Positions 17,359-25,419 of a DNA stretch of 51,161 nt are shown one piece after another. Made by a program: the position numbers and the translations under genes. Within the stretch, counting starts at the first letter, position 1, and the number at the start of each line of letters is the position of its first letter. The stretch comes from Vibrio sp. 99-70-13A1. GTDB taxonomy: Bacteria; Pseudomonadota; Gammaproteobacteria; Enterobacterales; Vibrionaceae. The notes under the pieces were generated by a model that saw only the letters and a program-made list of their open reading frames with translations, was not told the origin of the DNA and did no database searches. The DNA is taken from the NCBI RefSeq assembly GCF_013114625.1, contig NZ_VTXD01000036.1, positions 1-51,161 on the forward strand. Reading direction: 5' to 3'.

Positions 17359-17759
17359 CCTAGTTAATCGAGTGAAAATGACGTCAAAAACTATTTTACC
17401 GAGTCAGTTTTGACGTTTTTTTTGGGAGTGATTTCACATTCTATAAAGCAAAGATGGATTGTGAAATTAGCTCTGAAAAATCAACAGTGACTTGTTGAAT
17501 AAAAAAAGACTACTTTCTCGTTATTTATTGTGACTTAAATCTCAATAATTCCGTCAAAATAAAAATGACGGAATGATCGTAATTTGTAACCTTATGATTT
17601 TAAATGCTAATTACTTTTTATGTTTTTGATGGTTTGAAGCGGATCACTTTTCGATACTGATTTAATTCACGCTAAAAAATAACGACCTATAGTTTATTCA
17701 ACTTTGAAACGAACCTTTTACGTTTCACGCTAGATTTAAACTTTTATGGGTAGGTAAAT
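17359..17759 (+). other. Divergent control region of the TraB gene and chitobiase
   Basis: No gene is visible. The stretch contains three CGTCAAAA octamers in either orientation (17382, 17408 reversed, 17552), a 9-bp inverted repeat ATTCCGTCA/TGACGGAAT (17548-17574), a CRP-like site (17529-17544) and, close to the chitobiase start, a 7-bp inverted repeat TGAAACG/CGTTTCA (17705-17727). These are most simply read as operators for chitin- and carbon-controlled transcription of chitobiase. Confidence 0.55.
17529..17544 (+). promoter_or_regulatory. CRP-like site upstream of chitobiase
   Basis: TGTGA-N6-TCTCA, one mismatch from the TGTGA-N6-TCACA consensus. A CGTCAAAA octamer inside a 9-bp inverted repeat follows seven bases later. 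Confidence 0.5.
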
Positions 17760-20414
17760 ATGTTAAAGAGACATCTAATCGCAGTTTCTGTACTTGCAGG
17801 TTTGACTGGCTGTGCCGCGACACAAACGACAGAGCAACTGGTTGTTAACTCACTTGCTGATAACTTAGATATTCAATACGAAGTGATGACTAACCATGGT
17901 GCAACTGAAGGATTTAAATGCCAGGACTTAGGCGCTGAATGGGCATCATGTAATAAAGTAAACATGACGCTAGTTAACCAAGGTGAAGCAGTTGACTCGA
18001 AAGACTGGGCGATTTACTTCCATAGTATCCGTCTCATATTAGATGTTGATAATGAGCAGTTCAAAATTACTCGCCTGACGGGTGACCTGCATAAACTAGA
18101 GCCTACCGATAAGTTTGATGGTTTTGCTGCTGGAGAAGAAGTGTCCCTTCCTCTTACAAGCGAATACTGGCAGTTATTTGAAACTGACTTTATGCCAGGA
18201 GCTTTTGTTGCATCACCTAACGCTGAACCAAAGATGATTGCTTCGTTGAACACGGAAGATACCGCATCGTTTGTTCGTGGTCTGGAAGGTAACAACTTAA
18301 AGCGTACTCCTGATGACAATAATGTCATGGCAACTGCAGTAAGCCGTTTTGAAAAGAATGAAGATCTAAAATCACTGGATGTGACAACAACTCTACTTCC
18401 AACGCCAATGTCTGTTGAAGTGGGTAAAGGGTCTGTAAGTATTGCTGATGGTATTGCCCTACCAGAAGCTATTTTTAATGAAGAGCAGTTTTCAGCCCTT
18501 GAGAGCCGCTCTGATGTGGTAGGTGTGAATGTTGGTGGTGATTTACCTGTTGAAATCACTGTTGTTCCTACTGACTTCACTGGTGAGCTTGCTAGAACGG
18601 GAGCTTATCAGCTAGACATCGAAGCAAATGGCATCGCGATTAAAGCCTTCGATACAGCCGGTGCGTTTTATGCGGTGCAGTCTATCTTTGGTCTGGTAGA
18701 TAGCGAAAATGTTGAGTCTCTACCACTTCTTTCTATTAAAGATGCACCTCGCTTTGATTACCGTGGTGTGATGGTGGACGTTGCTCGTAACTTCCACTCA
18801 AAAGAAGCCATTCTTGCAACGCTGGATCAAATGGCAGCGTACAAGATGAACAAACTGCACCTTCACTTAACAGATGATGAAGGTTGGCGTTTAGAGATCT
18901 CTGATTTACCAGAGTTAACAGACGTTGGTTCAAATCGTTGTTTCGATTTAGATGAGAGAAGCTGTTTACTGCCTCAGCTTGGCTCTGGACCAACGACTGA
19001 TAACTTCGGTTCTGGATTCTTTAGCAAAGCAGACTACGTTGAGATTCTAAAATACGCAAAAGCGCGTGAAATTGAAGTTATTCCAGAAATTGATATGCCA
19101 GCCCACGCAAGATCTGCTGTTGTATCAATGGAAGCACGTTACTCTCGCTTGATGGAAGAAGGAAAAGAAGCAGAAGCGAGCGAATATCGCTTGATGGATC
19201 CACAAGACACTTCGAACGTTACAACGATTCAATTTTACGACAAAAAGAGCTTCATTAACCCATGCTTAGAGTCATCAACTCGCTTTGTAGACAAAGTCGT
19301 GTCTGAAGTGGCGGCGATGCATAATGAAGCGGGTATGCCATTAACGACTTGGCACTTCGGTGGCGATGAAGCGAAAAACATTAAACTTGGTGCTGGTTTC
19401 CAAGATCTAGATTCGAAAGAAAAAGTGGCGTGGAAAGGGGACATTGACCTATCTAAACAAGATAAACCTTTTGCACAATCACCTCAGTGTCAAAGCCTAG
19501 TGGCAAGTGGCGAAGTAAGCGATTTTGGTCATTTACCTGGCTACTTTGCTCAAGAAGTATCGAAAATTGTCGCTGAAAAAGGTATTCCTCACTTCCAAGC
19601 TTGGCAAGATGGATTGAAATACGTAGAAGAGGGCGCTGAAGTCTTCGCAACAGAAACAACCCGCGTTAACTTCTGGGATGTTCTTTACTGGGGTGGCACA
19701 TCATCAGTTTATGATTGGTCTAAGAAGGGATATGACGTTATCGTTTCAAACCCAGACTATGTGTACATGGATATGCCATATGAAGTAGATGCTAAAGAAC
19801 GTGGCTATTACTGGGCAACTCGCGCAACTGACACTCGTAAAATGTTTGGCTTCGCACCAGAAAACATGCCTCAAAATGCTGAAACATCATTAGACCGTGA
19901 CGGAAATGGCTTCACTGGTAAAGGTGAAATAGAGGCAAAACCATTCTACGGACTATCAGCGCAGCTATGGTCAGAAACGGTTCGTACCGATGAACAATAT
20001 GAATACATGGTATTCCCACGAGTATTAGCAGCTGCAGAAAGAGCATGGCACAGAGCGGGTTGGGAGAATGACTACAAAGTAGGAGTCGAGTACTCTCAAG
20101 AGACCAACTTAGTTGACCAAGATGGTCTGGATTCAGACTATAACCGTTTTGCTAGCATTCTTGGTCAGCGTGAATTAGCTAAATTGGAAAAAGCGGGCAT
20201 TGATTATCGCTTACCTGTACCAGGAGCGAAAATTGAAGACGGAAAACTGGCTATGAACGTTCAGTTCCCAGGTGTTGAACTTCAATATTCTGTTGATGGT
20301 GAAAACTGGCTAACTTATGAAGATGATCAACGCCCAGCGGTAAGCGGTGAAATCTCTATTCGCTCAATTTCGGCAAGTGGAGAAAGAGTAAGTCGAGTTA
20401 CGACACTTCGTTAA
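17760..20414 (+). CDS. chb: Chitobiase (beta-N-acetylhexosaminidase, GH20)
   Basis: An 884-residue outer-membrane lipoprotein that cleaves N,N'-diacetylchitobiose and short chitin oligosaccharides to GlcNAc. Signal peptide and lipobox: MLKRHLIAVSVLAGLTGC with Cys18. The order is an N-terminal CHB_HEX carbohydrate-binding-like domain (about 25-170), a GH20b-type domain, the catalytic barrel and a C-terminal beta domain. The catalytic Asp-Glu pair is D536-E537 in HFGGDEAKN. Length matches the 883-residue Vibrio chitobiase. It ends at a strong terminator. With ChiP 5 kb downstream it forms a chitin oligosaccharide set. Confidence 0.95.
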   Translation: MLKRHLIAVSVLAGLTGCAATQTTEQLVVNSLADNLDIQYEVMTNHGATEGFKCQDLGAEWASCNKVNMTLVNQGEAVDSKDWAIYFHSIRLILDVDNEQFKITRLTGDLHKLEPTDKFDGFAAGEEVSLPLTSEYWQLFETDFMPGAFVASPNAEPKMIASLNTEDTASFVRGLEGNNLKRTPDDNNVMATAVSRFEKNEDLKSLDVTTTLLPTPMSVEVGKGSVSIADGIALPEAIFNEEQFSALESRSDVVGVNVGGDLPVEITVVPTDFTGELARTGAYQLDIEANGIAIKAFDTAGAFYAVQSIFGLVDSENVESLPLLSIKDAPRFDYRGVMVDVARNFHSKEAILATLDQMAAYKMNKLHLHLTDDEGWRLEISDLPELTDVGSNRCFDLDERSCLLPQLGSGPTTDNFGSGFFSKADYVEILKYAKAREIEVIPEIDMPAHARSAVVSMEARYSRLMEEGKEAEASEYRLMDPQDTSNVTTIQFYDKKSFINPCLESSTRFVDKVVSEVAAMHNEAGMPLTTWHFGGDEAKNIKLGAGFQDLDSKEKVAWKGDIDLSKQDKPFAQSPQCQSLVASGEVSDFGHLPGYFAQEVSKIVAEKGIPHFQAWQDGLKYVEEGAEVFATETTRVNFWDVLYWGGTSSVYDWSKKGYDVIVSNPDYVYMDMPYEVDAKERGYYWATRATDTRKMFGFAPENMPQNAETSLDRDGNGFTGKGEIEAKPFYGLSAQLWSETVRTDEQYEYMVFPRVLAAAERAWHRAGWENDYKVGVEYSQETNLVDQDGLDSDYNRFASILGQRELAKLEKAGIDYRLPVPGAKIEDGKLAMNVQFPGVELQYSVDGENWLTYEDDQRPAVSGEISIRSISASGERVSRVTTLR

Positions 20415-20432
20415 TCATAAATTTAAAGCCTA

Positions 20433-20460
20433 AGCCTCCCAAATTTGGGAGGCTTTTTTC
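20433..20460 (+). terminator. Terminator after chitobiase
   Basis: A perfect palindromic stem (AAGCCTCCCAAA / TTTGGGAGGCTT) followed by TTTTTT, 20 bases after the stop codon. Confidence 0.92.
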
Positions 20461-20605
20461 GTTTTATTGAAAGTATATCATTCATTTCAGCTTCCCCCTT
20501 GGTGACGGCGATCACATTGTTTGCAACGAAAAATAAGGTCCAAATAAAAACCTCTAAATCTAGTGTGATATCGAAGCAGAAAAACACCTATTTATTATAT
20601 GTAAT

Positions 20606-20621
20606 CGTGATCATTATCACT
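20606..20621 (+). promoter_or_regulatory. CRP-like site 1 of the KdgM-like porin
   Basis: CGTGA-N6-TCACT, a near-palindromic CRP-type site. Its centre is 105 bases (ten helical turns) before that of the second site. Confidence 0.5.
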
Positions 20622-20710
20622 GCGAATTAAGTTTTTATTTTTAAATTGAATGTTTGTTTTTATGTAAGATACTGATTAATATTAATATTTTTGTTTTTGT
20701 CTTTTCCTGG

Positions 20711-20726
20711 TGTGATTGGGATCACC
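20711..20726 (+). promoter_or_regulatory. CRP-like site 2 of the KdgM-like porin
   Basis: TGTGA-N6-TCACC, one mismatch from the CRP consensus, 140 bases before the start codon at 20866. Confidence 0.65.
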
Positions 20727-20865
20727 AAAATAATTCTTTTATTTTGCGTACCGAATTAATTAATGCAAGATGCATCGCATGCCAAGGAGGCACCAATTAA
20801 TCAAGTGGTGAAGGTGAATGAATTACCGACGACATACCGCTAAATATAAAAATAAGGCAGTTATT

Positions 20866-21522
20866 ATGAAAAAAATTATCGCTCTAAGTGCACTTTCTCT
20901 TGCTTTTGCTTCTAGTGCTTTTGCTGGTTCTTCTTACGTAACAGGTAATGTTCAATTCCACTCTGATTTTGATCCATCGGTATCTTCTACTCTAGAAGCT
21001 GGTCATACATTTGACTCTGGTACTACGCTACTGACTGAGTTTGACGGTATTTCTTTAGGTAAATACGATGACAGTACTATTCAAGATAGTGGTAAAGGTA
21101 ACTCGCCATACATCACTCTAGGTGTAGAGCAGATGTACAACATCAACGACAATCTATGGGTTGCTGCTGGTTACCACCACCTACTAAACAACGGTGAAAC
21201 AGTACAATACCGTCCACTTGTGAAGATTGGATACAACTTTGATAACGGTATTTCTATCAGCAACCGTACTCGCTACCATTCAATGGAAGACAGCAAAGCA
21301 GACGATCAAACTCGTTTTGACAACCGCATTGGCTACTCTGTAAATGAAGACGTAGCATTAAGCTACAACAATGTTTATGTTATCAGCGATGCAAACAACA
21401 CGATGGATCACGAGCTTCGTGCTACATGGACTCGTCAAGGTGTTCAACCTTACTTTGAGTTCCGTAACCAAGCCGATAACGAAAACAATGCTTTCGTATT
21501 CGGTGCTTCTTACGGTTTCTAA
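20866..21522 (+). CDS. KdgM-family small outer-membrane porin
   Basis: A 218-residue outer-membrane beta-barrel protein. The signal peptide is MKKIIALSALSLAFASSAFA, followed by alternating strands and the terminal FVFGASYGF with Phe at the C-terminus, as in outer-membrane barrels. Size and pattern fit the KdgM group of narrow channels for acidic oligosaccharides (oligogalacturonate in plant pathogens). The start at 20866 has AAGG upstream; an in-frame extension to 20818 precedes the signal and is rejected. CRP-like sites suggest catabolite control. The substrate here is unknown; no pectin or alginate genes lie nearby. Confidence 0.78.
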   Translation: MKKIIALSALSLAFASSAFAGSSYVTGNVQFHSDFDPSVSSTLEAGHTFDSGTTLLTEFDGISLGKYDDSTIQDSGKGNSPYITLGVEQMYNINDNLWVAAGYHHLLNNGETVQYRPLVKIGYNFDNGISISNRTRYHSMEDSKADDQTRFDNRIGYSVNEDVALSYNNVYVISDANNTMDHELRATWTRQGVQPYFEFRNQADNENNAFVFGASYGF

Positions 21523-21588
21523 GCTGTAATTAAAATGCTGTAAATTAAATTTATAGTTAAAGCACCCAATTGCTTTACTGTCCAAAGC

Positions 21589-21638
21589 AAAGAGCCCAGT
21601 CACCTGCCTGATTACAGATTTGACTGGGCTCTTTTTTT
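21589..21638. terminator. Terminator of the KdgM-like gene, between convergent genes
   Basis: A 14-bp perfect stem (AAAGAGCCCAGTCA at 21589-21602 with TGACTGGGCTCTTT at 21621-21634) followed by more T on the plus strand. The opposing DUF411 gene ends 50 bases beyond and may use the same hairpin. Confidence 0.88.
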
Positions 21639-21689
21639 CTTTGTAAATTCGACCGATTAATTTACTTATCTGCTATCAATCAGACTTAA

Positions 21690-22130
21690 TTATTTGGGCT
21701 GATAAAGTCGATATTCAAAAGTTTGTCCATGTTCATTAAATGCATATACTGCGTATTCATCTTGCTGATCCCCATACTCCATCCCTGGTGAGCCCATCGG
21801 CATACCAGGCACGGCTAAGCCTTTTGCATTGCGAGGTGGATTGTCCAAGAAAGCTTTGATGTCTTTTGCTGGAATATGCCCTTCAAATACATACCCATCG
21901 ATCTCTGCTGTATGGCATGACGCAAGCTTAGGAGTTACACCTAACTTTTCTTTAATTGGGTTCATATTTTCATGTAAATGTTCTTCTACGTGAAACCCTG
22001 CTTCTTTCATATGTTCTGTCCATTCAGTACAGCAGCCACAATAAGGTGATTTATGGTTAAGAACATCGGTTGCAAGTGCATGTTGAGAAACGACCGCAAG
22101 CGCTACAATTGAAAGAGCTTTAATTTTCAT
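21690..22130 (-). CDS. DUF411 periplasmic metal-binding protein
   Basis: A 146-residue exported protein with a signal peptide ending near HALA. A CGCC motif (YCGCCTEWTEHMKEAGF) and a later C-H pair (LASCHTAEIDGYVFEGHIP) are the DUF411 signature, and Met/His-rich stretches such as PGMPMGSPGMEYG suit copper binding. The start at 22130 has AGG seven bases upstream. It lies 56 bases downstream of copA on the same strand and is probably transcribed from the CueR-type promoter. Copper handling is inferred from sequence and context. Confidence 0.85.
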   Translation of the reverse strand: MKIKALSIVALAVVSQHALATDVLNHKSPYCGCCTEWTEHMKEAGFHVEEHLHENMNPIKEKLGVTPKLASCHTAEIDGYVFEGHIPAKDIKAFLDNPPRNAKGLAVPGMPMGSPGMEYGDQQDEYAVYAFNEHGQTFEYRLYQPK

Positions 22131-22186
22131 AGTGAGCCTCATTAAAGGTAAATCATTTTGTTTAAGTTTTATAAATACGGTTAACG

Positions 22187-24895
22187 TTATGATTTTGAAT
22201 GATTGTTTGTTGGTTTAAATAATCGCAACCGGTTTGCGTTGGTAACTACAGTAATAGAAGAGAGCGCCATTGCTGCGCCAGCAAAAACAGGGCTAAGCAA
22301 AAATCCGAAAAATGGATAAAGCACACCCGCAGCAATAGGGATTCCTAAAGAGTTGTAGACAAAAGCACCAAATAAATTTTGCTTCATATTTTTAACCGTT
22401 GTCTGCGAAAGTTCAATAGCATTGATAACCGCAAGTGGTGAAGAATTGAGTAAAGTCATTTGAGCACTTTCAATGGCTACGTCACTGCCGCTTCCCATTG
22501 CGATACCGATATCGGCTTGAGCAAGGGCTGGGGCGTCATTGATACCGTCGCCAACCATTGCGACATGTTGGAACTCTTCTTGTAAGCGAATGATATGTTC
22601 GGCTTTTTGTTCTGGTAAAACGCCAGCAATAATCTCATCTATCCCTAATTCATTACCTATTGCCTTAGCGACGGTTGAGTTATCGCCAGTTAATAAGACG
22701 GAATGGATGCCTAACGTTTTTAATTGTTTAATCGCAACTTTACTCTCTTCTTTTAAAGCATCTGAGATACCAATAACGCCTATTAGTTGGTTATCAACGG
22801 CAACGAATATCGGGCTCCAAGCAGACTGGTCACATTCACTGATTGCTGGCTTAGCATGGTCCATGGCAATGTTTAACTGATTCAAATAATTGAAAGATCC
22901 GACATTCACTGATTGGTCATCAATAATGACATGCAACCCTTTCCCACGTTCATTTGAAAAGTTTTGAGCGGGCAATAATGCTAGGTCCAGACTCTGCGCA
23001 TACTGACAGATCGCTTTTGCTAAAGGATGTTCGGAAGCAACTTCTGCTGAATAAGCCATGGTCATTAATTCTGATTCGGAAATACCAAAAGGGAATACTT
23101 TCTGAATAGTCGGTTTACCCTGAGTTAATGTCCCCGTTTTATCAAAGACAACCGCTTCAACTTTGCTTGCTGATTGCAATACATCGGCATCTTTTATCAA
23201 AATGCCTAGTTCTGCTGCTTTACCAACACCGACTGTAATTGAAAGTGGAGTCGCTAAACCCAGAGCACACGGGCAGGCGATGATTAAAACAGTCGTAGAG
23301 ACTACTAGCATGTAACTTGCACTTGGCTGTGGACCAAAAATAAACCAGATGAAAGCAGAGAAAAGTGCGATAGCGACAACCACTGGTACAAAAACGGCTG
23401 AAATAGAATCGGCTAACTTGGCTATTGCTGGTTTACTGCTTTGTGCTTGGCGAACCATTTGAATGATTCGAGCCAGCATAGTGCTTGAACCAACACCAAC
23501 AGCTTCAATAATTAAGCTGCCATCGTTATTTATGGTCCCCGCTGAAATAGAATCTCCAACCTTTTTCACACTTGGTAAAGGTTCACCTGTCAGCATGGAC
23601 TCATCAACATAAGATTCACCAGTGAGAACTTTTCCATCAACCGGAATTTTCTCACCCGGTTTAATTCTAAGTGTCATGCCAAGCTGAATCGCTTCTAACG
23701 GAACGACTTGTTCTTGGTCATCAATGATAACTGTGGCTTTTTGAGGTTGAAGGTTGATGAGCGCTTGCAACGATTGAGTGGTTTGCGCTTTCGCTTTCGC
23801 TTCAATGTAGTGCCCAAGGGAAATTAAACCAATGATCATCGCACTGGCTTCAAAGTAGACATGACGAGAGGCTTCTGGAAACCAAAAAGGAAAAACCACG
23901 ACCAACATGGAATAAACCCAAGCAGCACCAGTGCCTAGCGCAACTAAAGTGTCCATAGTGGCACGCTTATGGCGTAAAGATTTAAGTGCATTGCTAAAAA
24001 AGCTGCGTCCTGACGTTGCAAGAAGAATGAAACAAAGTAACCCGATAATTCCCCAAACGATTTGGTCTGTTGGGTTTCTTATCATCATATTTCCGCCAAA
24101 TACTCCCCAAAGCATGAGGGGAGCACCAAGTATTAAGGCAAATATAGCATTCTTGTAAAATGCAGACTGAACCAAAGCTTGTTGTTCTTTTTGTTTCTGT
24201 TGCTGGGTTAGTGCGTCGTCAACAAACTGAGCTTGATAGCCTGCCGTTGAAACTGCATTCACTACAAGATCTTCTATTTCAGTTCTGTTTTTTGAAGTGA
24301 ATATGAGAGCAGTTTGCTCTGCAAGGTTAACTTGAACTTTGCTAATATCTGATACCGCTAAAATTGACTTTTCAACGGAAGATACACAACTCGCACACGT
24401 CATTCCCTGAAGTAAAAGGTGAAAACTTTGAGTGTCACCCTTCGGAAGGTCGAACTTTTCATCAGGCTTACCATCATTCTTCTCATTAGAAGTAAGCTTT
24501 TCATCTTGCTCGAAATAAGTGACTGCAGTGAAGCCGACACTTTTTACTTTGGAAATAATGTCAGATTCGGATAGGGAGGTTTTAACCATTAACTCTGTGG
24601 TCGAGATGCTCAAATCATAAATTGAGTTTTCTGAATCAAAGGCGTTCTTGAGTTTATTGACGCACTTACCACAATTCAAACCAGACAGTGTTAAATGCCA
24701 TGAGTGACCTAGTTGATAACCAAGAGAGTTCACTTCATCTGAGAGTTCAGCAAAGCTTAATGAGGTTGAAACATCAATATTATCAACGGTGATTGAGTTG
24801 ATAGTGACTGTCGATAGCTTTTCTAAGTGTGTTCGCAGTTTACCCACACAGCCCATGCAGCTAAGCCCATTTAATATCGTTACATAGTGATTCAT
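22187..24895 (-). CDS. copA: Copper-exporting P1B-type ATPase CopA
   Basis: A 902-residue inner-membrane pump that expels Cu(I) from the cytoplasm. Three N-terminal heavy-metal-binding domains carry CxxC motifs: GLSCMGC, GLNCGKC and GMTCASC. Then come the membrane helices, TGES, the ion-binding CPC at 541-543, the phosphorylated Asp585 in DKTGTLT, the HP motif (SEHPLAKA) and GDGINDAPALAQAD. The ATG at 24895 has GGAG seven bases upstream. An in-frame 28-residue extension would read through the promoter and is rejected. DUF411 lies downstream. Confidence 0.97.
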   Translation of the reverse strand: MNHYVTILNGLSCMGCVGKLRTHLEKLSTVTINSITVDNIDVSTSLSFAELSDEVNSLGYQLGHSWHLTLSGLNCGKCVNKLKNAFDSENSIYDLSISTTELMVKTSLSESDIISKVKSVGFTAVTYFEQDEKLTSNEKNDGKPDEKFDLPKGDTQSFHLLLQGMTCASCVSSVEKSILAVSDISKVQVNLAEQTALIFTSKNRTEIEDLVVNAVSTAGYQAQFVDDALTQQQKQKEQQALVQSAFYKNAIFALILGAPLMLWGVFGGNMMIRNPTDQIVWGIIGLLCFILLATSGRSFFSNALKSLRHKRATMDTLVALGTGAAWVYSMLVVVFPFWFPEASRHVYFEASAMIIGLISLGHYIEAKAKAQTTQSLQALINLQPQKATVIIDDQEQVVPLEAIQLGMTLRIKPGEKIPVDGKVLTGESYVDESMLTGEPLPSVKKVGDSISAGTINNDGSLIIEAVGVGSSTMLARIIQMVRQAQSSKPAIAKLADSISAVFVPVVVAIALFSAFIWFIFGPQPSASYMLVVSTTVLIIACPCALGLATPLSITVGVGKAAELGILIKDADVLQSASKVEAVVFDKTGTLTQGKPTIQKVFPFGISESELMTMAYSAEVASEHPLAKAICQYAQSLDLALLPAQNFSNERGKGLHVIIDDQSVNVGSFNYLNQLNIAMDHAKPAISECDQSAWSPIFVAVDNQLIGVIGISDALKEESKVAIKQLKTLGIHSVLLTGDNSTVAKAIGNELGIDEIIAGVLPEQKAEHIIRLQEEFQHVAMVGDGINDAPALAQADIGIAMGSGSDVAIESAQMTLLNSSPLAVINAIELSQTTVKNMKQNLFGAFVYNSLGIPIAAGVLYPFFGFLLSPVFAGAAMALSSITVVTNANRLRLFKPTNNHSKS

Positions 24896-24923
24896 CTTGA
24901 TACTCCAGACCTCATTTAGGCAT

Positions 24924-24954
24924 AGCTTAAACCTTACCCTTAGGGGAAGGTCAA
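24924..24954 (-). promoter_or_regulatory. CueR-type promoter of copA
   Basis: On the minus strand TTGACC (24954-24949) and TAAGCT (24929-24924) are 19 bases apart, the overlong spacer typical of MerR-family promoters. The spacer is filled by the dyad ACCTTCCCC-TAA-GGGTAAGGT (24931-24951), very close to the CueR operator of E. coli copA. Copper-bound CueR would untwist the spacer and activate. No cueR gene lies in this window. Confidence 0.9.
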
Positions 24955-24979
24955 ACATATCCGTATCGATATTTACCAA

Positions 24980-25419
24980 ATGAGTGACTGAAAATAAACG
25001 TCAAAATCCACTGGAACCCCGTTTTTGCTGGATTTAGCATTGCGAGTGACTTCAAAATTCCTTCTCAATGATTATAAAGTTCCCTGAATAACAATTTTTT
25101 TTACGTGATATCAAACCTCAAATTTCTAATTATTTTGATTTTTTAGTGATCAACCTCACTCGTCAAAAATTATTTAACGTCTTTTGTTTTTATAAAAAAC
25201 CTTCCAAACAAAGTATTTAAAGGATTTTTGTTTTTTTAGAAAATTGCATTTTGATGCAGATCTGATTTGGTCTTTGAATGTTTTTCTACAAAAAAAAAGT
25301 TTGTCATATTTGCCTCGTCCATAAATAGAACGCTCGTTTAAGACACTGATTTTCAAGGATGGTTTCCTTCAAATAAGTGATAAACGATAAAAATTAAAAA
25401 ATGTATAGGGGTTAATCTT
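24980..25419 (+). other. Control region and leader of chiP
   Basis: No supported gene in this AT-rich stretch. It holds CGTCAAAA at 24999-25006 and again at 25161-25168, and a CRP-like site directly before the second copy. The chiP promoter itself could not be placed with confidence. Confidence 0.5.
25145..25160 (+). promoter_or_regulatory. CRP-like site upstream of chiP
   Basis: AGTGA-N6-TCACT, a perfect dyad with one mismatch per half from the CRP consensus. The octamer CGTCAAAA abuts its right edge. Confidence 0.55.

Larger units (their letters stand above)
20461..20865 (+). other. Control region and long leader of the KdgM-like porin
   Basis: No supported gene. It holds two CRP-like sites (20606-20621 and 20711-20726), then an AT-rich stretch and a leader containing GCATCGCATGCC and AAGGAGGCACC (20784-20793), a ribosome-site-like sequence not placed in front of any good start codon. 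Confidence 0.5.

Noticed and set aside
20445..20630. 61-residue reading frame after chitobiase
   Set aside because: It starts inside the terminator and covers a CRP-like site; no ribosome site.
25174..25356. 60-residue minus-strand reading frame upstream of chiP
   Set aside because: It is Lys/Phe-rich AT-biased sequence in a promoter region, with no recognisable domain or ribosome site.
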